64,000 nt of DNA from Mesorhizobium sp. B2-7-2 (lineage in GTDB: Bacteria; Pseudomonadota; Alphaproteobacteria; Rhizobiales; Rhizobiaceae): contig NZ_VFTZ01000007.1 of the NCBI RefSeq assembly GCF_006440775.1, positions 220,796-284,795 on the forward strand, in the 5' to 3' direction. Under the pieces are notes generated by a model. It saw only the letters and a program-made list of their open reading frames with translations, was not told the DNA's origin and did not search any database. The translations under genes were made by a program, and so were the position numbers. Of this stretch, positions 43,758 to 52,573 are shown in pieces (position 1 is the first letter of the stretch; every line of letters starts with the position of its first letter).

Positions 43758-43786
43758 ACGCTATGGGCTCATTCGGCAATTGTCAA
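43758..43786 (-). promoter_or_regulatory. Promoter of the ABC transporter operon
   Basis: On the minus strand: TTGACA, 17-base spacer, TAGCGT. The expected start point is only about 13 bases before the start codon, so the leader is very short but still contains GGGAGG. Its 35-box is back to back with that of mtnK, five bases apart. Confidence 0.7.
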
Positions 43787-43791
43787 CACGA

Positions 43792-43820
43792 TTGACATTT
43801 GCCAGAGCGCTTCCTAGCTT
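43792..43820 (+). promoter_or_regulatory. Promoter of mtnK-mtnA
   Basis: TTGACA, 17-base spacer, TAGCTT. With the opposite promoter it forms TGTCAA-N5-TTGACA (43781-43797), which could also be a shared operator. Confidence 0.7.
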
Positions 43821-43874
43821 GGCCCCGCCGCCGCGGCTCCGCTATCGTCGGAAACCACGCGCAGGAGGGAGAGC

Positions 43875-45143
43875 ATGACCGGGAAGTTCGAAGCATTGTC
43901 GGTGGAAACGCTGCCGAAGCGCCTTGGCGAGACCGCGGCCCTGACCGAACGCATCGGCAGCAACACCAGCCGCTGGAAGGTACGCGAGGTCGGCGACGGC
44001 AATCTCAACCTCGTCTTCATCGTCGAAAGCGACGAGGGTGCCGCGGTGGTCAAGCAGGCGCTGCCCTATGTGCGGCTGGTCGGCGACAGCTGGCCGCTGC
44101 CCTTAAAACGCTCCTTCTTCGAATATCATGCGCTGACCCGGCAAGAGCGCCGTGCGCCCGGCTCGGTGCCGGCGATCTACCATTTCGACGAGAGCCAGGC
44201 GCTGATCGTGATGGAGTATCTGGCGCCACCGCACATCATCCTCAGGCGGGCGCTGATCGACGGCCGTGAATTGCCGAACATCGCACGCGACATCGGCCTG
44301 TTCATGGCGCGCACACTGTTCCGCGGCTCCGACCTGTCGATGGCAGCCAAGGAGCGCAAGGCCGATCTTGCGCTGTTCGCCGACAATGTGGAGCTGTGCG
44401 ACATCACCGAGAACCTGGTGTTCTCCGACCCTTATTTCGACGCCAAGATGAACCGGCATACCTCCCCGCAGCTCGACGGCCTGGTCGCCGAACTGCGCGC
44501 CGACCGCGATCTCAAGGTCGAGGCGCAGCGGCTGAAGCATCTGTTCGCCGCCAATGCCGAGACGCTGCTGCATGGCGACCTGCATTCCGGCTCGATCATG
44601 GTGACCGACAGCGAGACCCGGATGATCGATCCGGAATTCGCCTTCTACGGCCCGATCGCGTTCGATGTCGGCATGCTGCTCGCCAATTTCTGGATGGCCT
44701 TCTTCTCGCAGCGCGGCCACGAGGAGAAAGGCAGCCGCGACTCCATGCGCGCCTATCTGCTCGGCGTCACGGCTGAGACCTGGGCGACCTTCCGCGCCGA
44801 GTTCTCGCATCTGTGGCGGACCGAGCGGACGGGTATCCTCTACCAGAAGAGCCTGTTCGAGGATCAGGGCGACCTGCTCGGCTCCGAGCAGGCGCTCGAC
44901 CACATGCTGCATTCCATCTGGACCGACCTGCTCGGCTTTGCCGGCATCGAGGTGCATCGCCGCATCCTGGGTCTCGCTCACAATGCCGATTTCGAGACCA
45001 TTGCCGATCAAGACCTGCGCGCCACATGTGAAGCCAAGGCTTTGCGCTTCGGACGCCATATCGCCGTCAACCGGCGCCAGATCCACAGCATCGACGAGGT
45101 CAACAATCTGGCCGCGCGGATCGAACAGGAGAAGAGCCTTTGA
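43875..45143 (+). CDS. mtnK: S-methyl-5-thioribose kinase
   Basis: A 422-residue kinase with the aminoglycoside-phosphotransferase fold. [15 protein letters not shown] is the catalytic loop, [17 protein letters not shown] the metal-binding loop, and [13 protein letters not shown] the glycine-rich loop. It phosphorylates methylthioribose on the 1-position with ATP for methionine salvage. It overlaps mtnA by 4 bases. Length agrees with bacterial MtnK. The divergent ribose-type transporter suggests that the substrate is also imported. Confidence 0.92.
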   Translation: MTGKFEALSVETLPKRLGETAALTERIGSNTSRWKVREVGDGNLNLVFIVESDEGAAVVKQALPYVRLVGDSWPLPLKRSFFEYHALTRQERRAPGSVPAIYHFDESQALIVMEYLAPPHIILRRALIDGRELPNIARDIGLFMARTLFRGSDLSMAAKERKADLALFADNVELCDITENLVFSDPYFDAKMNRHTSPQLDGLVAELRADRDLKVEAQRLKHLFAANAETLLHGDLHSGSIMVTDSETRMIDPEFAFYGPIAFDVGMLLANFWMAFFSQRGHEEKGSRDSMRAYLLGVTAETWATFRAEFSHLWRTERTGILYQKSLFEDQGDLLGSEQALDHMLHSIWTDLLGFAGIEVHRRILGLAHNADFETIADQDLRATCEAKALRFGRHIAVNRRQIHSIDEVNNLAARIEQEKSL

Positions 45144-46234
45144 ACGTCGGCGAACGCCACTATCGCACCATCTGGCTCAGCGACGACAAGCGCTCGGTCG
45201 AGATCATCGACCAGCGCTGGCTGCCGCATGAATTCCGCATCGAGAAGATCGGAAGCGTCGCCGGCATCGCCACCGCGATCCGCGACATGTGGGTGCGCGG
45301 CGCGCCGCTGATCGGCGTCACCGCCGCCTATGGCGTTGCCATCCAGATGAAAGACGATCCATCGGACGAAGCGCTCGATGCGGTATGGGAGACGCTGCAC
45401 AGGACACGGCCGACGGCGATCAATCTGCGCTGGGCGCTGGACGAGATGCGCCGGCACCTCAAGCCGCTCGCGCCGGTGGAACGCGCCGAAGCGGCCTACA
45501 GGCGGGCCGTGGAGATCGCCGACGAGGATGTCGGGCTGAACCGCGCCATCGGCGAAAACGGGCTTGCCATCATCAGGGAGCTTGCGGCACGCAAGCAGCC
45601 GGGCGAGAGCGTCAACATCCTCACCCATTGCAATGCCGGCTGGCTGGCGACGGTCGATTACGGCACCGCCACCGCGCCGATCTACCTGGCGACCGAGGCC
45701 GGCATTCCGGTGCATGTCTATGTCGACGAGACGAGGCCGCGCAACCAGGGCGCCCAGCTGACCGCCTGGGAGATGGCCGGGCACGGCGTGCCGCACACGC
45801 TGATCGTCGACAATGCCGGCGGCCACCTGATGCAGCGCGGCGACATCGACATGGTGATCGTCGGCACTGACCGCACCACGGCCAGTGGCGACGTCTGCAA
45901 CAAGATCGGCACCTATCTGAAGGCTTTGGCCGCCGCCGACAATGGCGTGCCCTTCTATGTCGCGCTTCCCTCGCCCACCATCGACTGGACAGTGGCCGAC
46001 GGGCTGAAGGAAATCCCAATCGAGGAGCGCTCGGGCGACGAGGTTTCGCTGGTGTGGGGGAAGACGGCTGACGGCAAGATCGCGCAGGTGCGGGTCTCAC
46101 CGGATGCGACACCGGCGGCGAACCCAGCGTTCGACGTGACGCCGGCAAGGTTGGTGACAGGGCTGATCACCGAGCGCGGCGTGGCCAAGGCCTCGCGCGA
46201 GGGGCTGAAGGCGATGTTTCCGGAGCGTGAGTGA
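45140..46234 (+). CDS. mtnA: S-methyl-5-thioribose-1-phosphate isomerase
   Basis: A 364-residue isomerase that converts methylthioribose 1-phosphate to methylthioribulose 1-phosphate. [36 protein letters not shown] (catalytic cysteine) and [19 protein letters not shown] (catalytic aspartate) are clear. The TTG start at 45140 overlaps the mtnK stop and has AGGAG upstream; no good ATG is near. No mtnB, C, D or E genes and no stand-alone class II aldolase follow, so the later steps of salvage are elsewhere or different. Confidence 0.92.
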   Translation: MNVGERHYRTIWLSDDKRSVEIIDQRWLPHEFRIEKIGSVAGIATAIRDMWVRGAPLIGVTAAYGVAIQMKDDPSDEALDAVWETLHRTRPTAINLRWALDEMRRHLKPLAPVERAEAAYRRAVEIADEDVGLNRAIGENGLAIIRELAARKQPGESVNILTHCNAGWLATVDYGTATAPIYLATEAGIPVHVYVDETRPRNQGAQLTAWEMAGHGVPHTLIVDNAGGHLMQRGDIDMVIVGTDRTTASGDVCNKIGTYLKALAAADNGVPFYVALPSPTIDWTVADGLKEIPIEERSGDEVSLVWGKTADGKIAQVRVSPDATPAANPAFDVTPARLVTGLITERGVAKASREGLKAMFPERE

Positions 46235-46255
46235 CTAGCTGATCTCCCCCCAGCT

Positions 46256-46420
46256 CGTCGTCATTCTCGGGCTTGACCCGAGAATCCATGCCGTGACCTC
46301 CGTCGTCGAGCGCAACGATGCAGAATTCTGTGAACTTTGCAAAGCCTTAGCGCCACGGCATGGATCCTAGGGTCTGCGGGCGTCGCTTCGCTCCTTGCTC
46401 CGCCCTAGGATGACGACCGC
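46256..46420. repeat. Intergenic repeat, family C (copy 4)
   Basis: Left end TCATTCTCGGGCTTGACCCG and AGAATCCATGCCGTGACC; right end CACGGCATGGATCCTAGGG and CTCCGCCCTAGGATGACGA. Ends are complementary in part, as in the other copies. It separates mtnA from the ribH leader. Confidence 0.7.
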
Positions 46421-46434
46421 GATATCGTTGACAA

Positions 46435-46464
46435 TTGACAACACCTTCCTGCCCCTCCATACCT
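46435..46464 (+). promoter_or_regulatory. Promoter of the riboswitch-ribH2 unit
   Basis: TTGACA, 18-base spacer, ATACCT, placing the start of transcription shortly before the riboswitch. Confidence 0.5.
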
Positions 46465-46473
46465 TCGCCGTTA

Positions 46474-47171
<698 letters not shown>

Positions 47172-47178
47172 AAGAGCT

Positions 47179-47202
47179 GCCGGGCGAGGAAACCCGCCCG
47201 GC
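47179..47202. terminator. Hairpin between ribH2 and the autotransporter gene
   Basis: GCCGGGCG and CGCCCGGC, perfect 8-bp stem with an eight-base loop between two converging genes. No strong T-run. Confidence 0.5.
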
Positions 47203-47216
47203 ATGCTTCGGTCCGG

Positions 47217-49133
47217 TTACAGCTTCAGGTCGAAATTGATCTTGAAGGTGTGCCCCTGGGCGTCCTTGGCGATCTGCCCGGAATAGGATGCGCCGAGCGT
47301 TGCCTTGGGCGACAGGAACACATCGAAGCCGGCTTCCAGCGCCAATGCGTCCCTGGTGATCGGCACGCCCGCGCCGGCGAAGGACGCCCCCGTGTTGAAG
47401 GTAAGCGTCGTCGCCGGCTGGACATCGCCATAGGCGTGCTGCCAGCCGAGCATGCCGTGCAAGGCGGTCATGCCCGTCCCGAACCGAGTCGAGGCGCGCA
47501 GGCCCAGCGTCGAGAAAGTATTTTGGCTCGACGCACCCTGACTGGCCAAAGCTGAGGTGGTGCCGCCGGTTTCGGCAAAGCCGTTTGCGTCCAGATGGAC
47601 ATAGGCCAGATTGGCGAAAGGTTCGAACGCGCCCAGGCTCGTGTCGAGCTTGTAGGCGAGCTCGCTGAAGGCCTGCGCCGTCTCGGCCCTGTAGCCGGCC
47701 GACAACTGTTCGCTGAAGGCCGGGAAGACGACGTTGCGCCGCACGTCGATATCGTGCCAGCCATAGATCGCGCCTGCCCGGAAGCCGAGACCTCCCCATT
47801 GCGTGCCGGCATAGAGGCCGAGATCGTAATTGTCGCTGGTGCCGGAGGAAGCGCGGTCGCTGACGTCGAAATTGGTGCGGCTGTAGCCGGCAAGCACGCC
47901 GAGCCGCCAGCTTGCCAGCGGAATGTCGGCGCCGCCGACGAAGCCAGCGGTCGTGCGGTCGAAGCCGGCGGCATCGCCCGAGCCGCTCGCATTCCCGGTC
48001 ATCGCAAGCGCCTCGCTCCAGATCACGATGCCGTCGGCAGTGGCAGGCGCGGCATGCAGCCCCGTGGCATCGATGGCGGCGGTGGTCAGGGACACGTCAT
48101 CCGCATCGAAGGCGGAACGGAGCCGGCGGTTTGCCGAATCGCGGGCGAAGCGGCTGTCGTTGACAAGCGCGCCCATGATGTCGGCATGGACCTCACCGGA
48201 AAGCGCGTTCCCGTAGGGGCGCAGATAGCGGTAGAAGCCGACGGCCTCCTCGTCCGGATTTCCCTCCAGCGCTTCCCGGTTGAGGATGTACATCGACCAG
48301 CCGTCCTTGGTCATGTTGAAGGACAGACCTTCGACCTCCTGCTCGCGGTCGATCTTCAGGTTGCCCAGGTTCTCGACTTCGCCGGTCTTCAGGTTCGCCC
48401 GGTAGATGATCTTGTCGTCATTGTCGGTGGAGAAATACATCCAGCCGTCGAGCAGCTTGCCGCCTTGCGCCTGATCGATGGTGTGCGACAGCGGGATGTA
48501 TTCCTTGAAGCTCCAGTCCGAGAGATTGTAGACGGTTAATTCCGTGGCGTTCTCATAGGCCATGCCGTAGCCGAGGCCGTTCTTGGCGTCGACGGCCACC
48601 CAGCTCGCGATGTCATGGATGCCGTGCGGCGGATTGAGCGCAAAGGCCTGGCCGGTGAAGCTCAGGTCGCTGGCGCGGTAGACCGCGAAGACCGGGTTTT
48701 CGTACTTGCCGCCGGTGACCGGGTCGCGCTTGCTGGAGTCGAGCGAAATGTAGAGGTAGCCGTCGGCATAGTCTATGTCGCCTATGTGATTGAGCCCGAT
48801 GTCGGAATATTGGGACGGGAGCTTGAGGACATCCGGAATGGCCGGCGAAACCTGCAGGCTGGGATTGTAGTTCCTGTCGGTGCGCTCCAGCACATCGGTG
48901 CCGGAGAAATACCAGTTCGTTCCGTCTGTCGTCACACCCTGCTGCTTGGAGACGATCGCGTCGCCCGTGAAGGTCGTCTTCTCGACCATGATCCACGGTT
49001 CCACGGCAAAAGCCGGCGCCGACGCCATGACCAGAGCTCCGGTCATAAGAAGGCCGGCGGCCCTGGCTTTGGGAATGCAAGTTGTCGCCGTTCGCTTCGC
49101 GGGGCTGGCGCGGGTAATCATCAAGGAAGACAT
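47217..49133 (-). CDS. Autotransporter with propeller-like passenger domain
   Basis: A 638-residue secreted protein. Residues 1-43 are a long signal peptide ending in AFA; 44 to about 320 are an Asp/Tyr-rich repeat region (HIGDIDYADGYLYISLDSSK, LLDGWMYFSTDNDDKIIYR, VEGLSFNMTKDGWSMYILNR) with the blade-like rhythm of a beta-propeller; about 370-638 are an autotransporter barrel ending in the typical FKINFDLKL. A propeller passenger is not the common pertactin-type beta-helix. The ligand or enzyme function is unknown. It is a single gene, divergent from a FadR-type regulator. Confidence 0.83.
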   Translation of the reverse strand: MSSLMITRASPAKRTATTCIPKARAAGLLMTGALVMASAPAFAVEPWIMVEKTTFTGDAIVSKQQGVTTDGTNWYFSGTDVLERTDRNYNPSLQVSPAIPDVLKLPSQYSDIGLNHIGDIDYADGYLYISLDSSKRDPVTGGKYENPVFAVYRASDLSFTGQAFALNPPHGIHDIASWVAVDAKNGLGYGMAYENATELTVYNLSDWSFKEYIPLSHTIDQAQGGKLLDGWMYFSTDNDDKIIYRANLKTGEVENLGNLKIDREQEVEGLSFNMTKDGWSMYILNREALEGNPDEEAVGFYRYLRPYGNALSGEVHADIMGALVNDSRFARDSANRRLRSAFDADDVSLTTAAIDATGLHAAPATADGIVIWSEALAMTGNASGSGDAAGFDRTTAGFVGGADIPLASWRLGVLAGYSRTNFDVSDRASSGTSDNYDLGLYAGTQWGGLGFRAGAIYGWHDIDVRRNVVFPAFSEQLSAGYRAETAQAFSELAYKLDTSLGAFEPFANLAYVHLDANGFAETGGTTSALASQGASSQNTFSTLGLRASTRFGTGMTALHGMLGWQHAYGDVQPATTLTFNTGASFAGAGVPITRDALALEAGFDVFLSPKATLGASYSGQIAKDAQGHTFKINFDLKL

Positions 49134-49346
49134 CTTTGTCGCGTTCCTGTTGTATGGCTCGTCGACAAGATTGCGCGCACGACATCGAGCGACGACGGGA
49201 GGCGCCGCCGGCGATGTCAGAAGCCCAGTTTTTTGTGGTTCTTCAGGTGCGGTTGCGCGGAATTTTGTCGATCGGCTCTGGCTGCTTTTTCAACGGTGTG
49301 CTTACTAGGCGGCGCACGTGACAATCATATGAATAATAGGAATAGT

Positions 49347-50114
49347 ATGAAGATTAGTGCCAGCCCCCGGATGCTCCGAATGACGCCGCCCATGGCCGGC
49401 TCCTCGCATACCGGCTTGCACGGCAGGCTGCTCAACGAGATCGGCCACAGCATTGTCAGCGGGGAATTCACGCCCGGCGACCAGTTGCCGAACGGCGACG
49501 ACTGGAGCGCCTCTTATGGCGCCAGCCGCACCGGCCTGCGCGAAGTCATCAAGGTTCTGGCCGGCAAGGGCATGGTGGAGATGCGCCCGCGAACGGGAAC
49601 GCGGGTGCGCCCGCGCCGGGACTGGAATTTCCTCGACCCGGACGTGCTGATGTGGCGGTTCGGGCCGCGGGCGACGGCCGAAGATGCGCGCTCCCTATTC
49701 GAGCTGCGCCGCGCGATCGAGCCGATGGCCGGGGCGCTCGCGGCGGAGCGCGCCACGCCCGAGCAGATAGCCGAGCTGTGGGCAATCCTGGACGAGATGG
49801 AAAAGGCCGGCGACGACGGCGAACGCTTCGCTGTCCCCGACCTCGCCTTCCACCAGTCGATCCTGCACATGTCCGGAAACGAGCTGATCGGCTCACTGGC
49901 GGCCCTGATCGAGACGGCGCTGATCATCAGTTTTCGGCTTTCCGACGACAATCCGGCCGGGCAGAGTCATTCGCTGAGGCTGCATCGGGAAATCGCCGAG
50001 AACATCGAGAGGCGCGATCCGGCAGCCACCAGCAAGGCCCTGATCGCCCTACTGGACGGAGCGGAGGAAGATGTGCGGCTTTCGCTCGCGGCAAGGCAAG
50101 GCGGCCGGACATAG
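49347..50114 (+). CDS. FadR-type GntR transcriptional regulator
   Basis: A 255-residue regulator. A GntR winged helix (LLNEIGHSIVSGEFTPGDQL, SYGASRTGLREVIKVLAGKG) is followed by an FCD helical ligand domain (LFELRRAIEPMAGALAAERA, AFHQSILHMSGNELIGSL). It resembles sugar-acid regulators of the DgoR group. The start is uncertain: ATG at 49347 has AGGA upstream and ATG at 49329 is an alternative. The aldolase downstream or the divergent autotransporter may be its target. Confidence 0.82.
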   Translation: MKISASPRMLRMTPPMAGSSHTGLHGRLLNEIGHSIVSGEFTPGDQLPNGDDWSASYGASRTGLREVIKVLAGKGMVEMRPRTGTRVRPRRDWNFLDPDVLMWRFGPRATAEDARSLFELRRAIEPMAGALAAERATPEQIAELWAILDEMEKAGDDGERFAVPDLAFHQSILHMSGNELIGSLAALIETALIISFRLSDDNPAGQSHSLRLHREIAENIERRDPAATSKALIALLDGAEEDVRLSLAARQGGRT

Positions 50115-50267
50115 CGCCGGCGCGCCTCCTACAGGCTGTAACAAGAATTGCGCCGCGCGGGCCGGCGGGCTGTTGCGATACGGCGGGATTCCGGCCAGAA
50201 GCAATGGACCGCCCGCCCGGGCGGCCTTTTCAAACACGGGCTCGAACCAGATACGGGAGACTATTCG

Positions 50268-51332
50268 TTGGCTCGCATCACACTGAGACAATTGCTCGAC
50301 CATGCCGCCGAACATGGCTATGGCGTGCCTGCCTTCAACATGAACAATATGGAACAGGGGCTCGCCATCATGGAGGCGGCCGAGGAGACCAAGTCGCCGG
50401 TCATCCTGCAGGCCAGCCGCGGCGCGCGCGCCTATGCCAATGACGTGGTGCTGGCCAAGCTGATCGATGCGCTGGTCGAGATCCATCCCGACATCCCGAT
50501 CTGCATGCATCTCGACCACGGCAACAACGAAGCGACCTGCGTCACCGCCATCCAGTACGGCTTCACCTCGGTGATGATGGACGGCTCGCTGAAGGAGGAC
50601 GGCAAGTCGCCGGCCGACTACGCCTATAATTCCAGCATTACGCGCCGCGTCGTCGACATGGCGCATTGGGGCGGCGTCTCGGTGGAAGGCGAGATCGGCG
50701 TGCTGGGCTCGCTGGAAAGCGGCGGCGGCGAGCAGGAGGACGGCCACGGCGTCGAGGGCGCGATCAGCCACGACCAGTTGCTGACCGACCCGGTGCAGGC
50801 CGAGCAGTTCGTGCGCGACACGCATGTCGACGCGCTGGCCGTCGCCATGGGCACCAGCCACGGCGCCTATAAATTCTCGCGCAAGCCGGACGGCGCGGTG
50901 CTGGCGATGAATGTGATCGAGGAGATCCACCGCCGCCTGCCCAACATGCATCTGGTCATGCACGGCTCGTCCTCGGTGCCGGAAGAACTGCAGGAAATCA
51001 TCAACAAATATGGCGGCCAGATGAAGCCGACCTGGGGCGTGCCGGTGGAAGAGATCCAGCGCGGCATCAAGCATGGCGTGCGCAAGATCAACATCGACAC
51101 CGACAACCGCATGGCGCTGACCGGCGCAATCCGCAAGGTACTGACCGAGAACCCCAGCGAGTTCGATCCGCGCAAATATCTGACGCCGGCGATGGCGGCG
51201 ATGAAGAAGCTCTGCAAGGAGCGCTTCGAGCAGTTCGGCACCGCCGGCAACGCGCCGAAGATCAAGCCGATCCCGCTGGCCGACATGGCCAAGCGCTACA
51301 AGTCGGGCAGCCTCGACCCGAAATTCGGCTGA
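50268..51332 (+). CDS. fba: Class II fructose-bisphosphate aldolase (Calvin-cycle subtype)
   Basis: A 354-residue zinc-dependent aldolase that splits or forms fructose 1,6-bisphosphate. [22 protein letters not shown] (zinc histidine), [18 protein letters not shown] and [16 protein letters not shown] are family motifs, and [20 protein letters not shown] is an insert of the Calvin-type branch. GGGAGA lies 7 bases before the TTG at 50268, which gives the usual [10 protein letters not shown] start. No other Calvin-cycle gene is in the window, so a glycolytic or gluconeogenic role is likely. Confidence 0.92.
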   Translation: MARITLRQLLDHAAEHGYGVPAFNMNNMEQGLAIMEAAEETKSPVILQASRGARAYANDVVLAKLIDALVEIHPDIPICMHLDHGNNEATCVTAIQYGFTSVMMDGSLKEDGKSPADYAYNSSITRRVVDMAHWGGVSVEGEIGVLGSLESGGGEQEDGHGVEGAISHDQLLTDPVQAEQFVRDTHVDALAVAMGTSHGAYKFSRKPDGAVLAMNVIEEIHRRLPNMHLVMHGSSSVPEELQEIINKYGGQMKPTWGVPVEEIQRGIKHGVRKINIDTDNRMALTGAIRKVLTENPSEFDPRKYLTPAMAAMKKLCKERFEQFGTAGNAPKIKPIPLADMAKRYKSGSLDPKFG

Positions 51333-51341
51333 TCCAACTTC

Positions 51342-51368
51342 CCGCGGCCGGTTTTCAGCCGGTCGCGG
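51342..51368 (+). terminator. Hairpin after fba
   Basis: CCGCGGCCGG and CCGGTCGCGG form an imperfect stem with a TTTTCAG loop region just after the fba stop. Likely terminator without a T-run. Confidence 0.5.
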
Positions 51369-51477
51369 TAGCCGGCCCTGCCCTCGCCCTTGGCATCCGC
51401 GTGGCGGAACTTCATGCCGGCCAAAACGGTTCCTGCTCTGACGCCTCCCGTGCCCGCTCACAGGGAAGGAGACAACC

Positions 51478-51636
51478 ATGAGCAAGGACCGCGACAGCGA
51501 AGGTCCGGTGTTTTCCGGACAGGACGCGCGACAGGGCGAAATCATCCTGCGCACGCGCGCCCGTCGCATCATCTTCATCGCCGGGCTGGTCGGCATCGTC
51601 GTGCTGGCGCTGGTGCTGAGCATTGCCGTCCAGTGA
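51478..51636 (+). CDS. Small single-span membrane protein
   Basis: A 52-residue protein. A polar N-terminal half (SKDRDSEGPVFSGQDARQGE) leads to RTRARR and a hydrophobic C-terminal span (IIFIAGLVGIVVLALVLSIA). GGGAAGGAGA lies upstream of the ATG. No family recognised, though similar small anchors are common in rhizobia. Confidence 0.72.
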   Translation: MSKDRDSEGPVFSGQDARQGEIILRTRARRIIFIAGLVGIVVLALVLSIAVQ

Positions 51637-51743
51637 GGGCGATTCGCGCATGATAGAGTAGCGGCCAGGGAACCATCGGCGGCCAAGCCTAGTTGAGCAT
51701 TCCAGACGCAACGGAGGGCGCGCTTAGGCTGCCCCGACGGACC

Positions 51744-52469
51744 ATGCTCACGCCGCTTTGCTGCGACATGCCGCTTCATCCGATCTGGCCGGACCTCGTC
51801 GCACGGCTGCTGGTCACCCTGCTTGCAGGCTTCCTCATTGGCTTGAACCGCGAGGCCCGCGGTCATTCCGCCGGGTTGCGGACGACCATCCTGGTCGGCC
51901 TTGCGGCCTGCGTCGCAATGGTCCAGGCCAACATGCTGCTCGATGTCTCGGGCAAAGGACCGGACTCCTTCGTGCGCATGGATGTGATGCGTCTTGCGCT
52001 CGGCGTGCTCACCGGTGTCGGCTTCATCGGCGGCGGCGCAATTCTGCGGCGCGGCGATCTGGTCACCGGCGTCACCACCGCCGCCACGATGTGGATCATG
52101 ACCATGATCGGCCTTGCCTTCGGCGGCGGCCAGTACGGCCTCGGCGCGATTGCAACCGTGCTGACGCTGGTGACGCTGCAGGCGCTGAAATGGGTCGACC
52201 TCAAGATCCGGCGCGATCACAAGGCAATCCTTTCGGTCTCCTGGCCGAAAAACGCGCCGCCCGACCTCGAGGAAATGGTACGGCCGCTTGGCTACAGTGC
52301 CCGCTTCGTCGGCATGGAGCACGACGCAGACCGTGAGCGCTTTGTTTATTCCTTCAATATTCAGTGGAAGCAGCCCGACGCTATTCCACCTTCGACCGAC
52401 GTGCTGACGCTTGTCGGCGAGCATTGCGCGGTCGAGCGCTTCGAGGTGATCGGCGAGAAGCCGTTCTGA
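51744..52469 (+). CDS. MgtC/SapB-family membrane protein
   Basis: A 241-residue protein with the MgtC domain in the first 150 residues (LLVTLLAGFLIGLNREARGH, RLALGVLTGVGFIGGGAILR, VTGVTTAATMWIMTMIGLAF) and a soluble ACT-like tail. MgtC proteins influence magnesium physiology and ATP synthase in pathogens; here only the family can be stated. ATG at 51744 is used; MPLHPIWPD at 51768 is a possible start. Confidence 0.85.
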   Translation: MLTPLCCDMPLHPIWPDLVARLLVTLLAGFLIGLNREARGHSAGLRTTILVGLAACVAMVQANMLLDVSGKGPDSFVRMDVMRLALGVLTGVGFIGGGAILRRGDLVTGVTTAATMWIMTMIGLAFGGGQYGLGAIATVLTLVTLQALKWVDLKIRRDHKAILSVSWPKNAPPDLEEMVRPLGYSARFVGMEHDADRERFVYSFNIQWKQPDAIPPSTDVLTLVGEHCAVERFEVIGEKPF

Positions 52470-52573
52470 GTGTCGTAACGGAGGATGCTTGAAATCGTCT
52501 CCGGGCATGAAACTTTCCTGCCCGCGGATGGTTCTGGACAGAGATGGTACTTGTCCATGATCGGTAGGCATTG

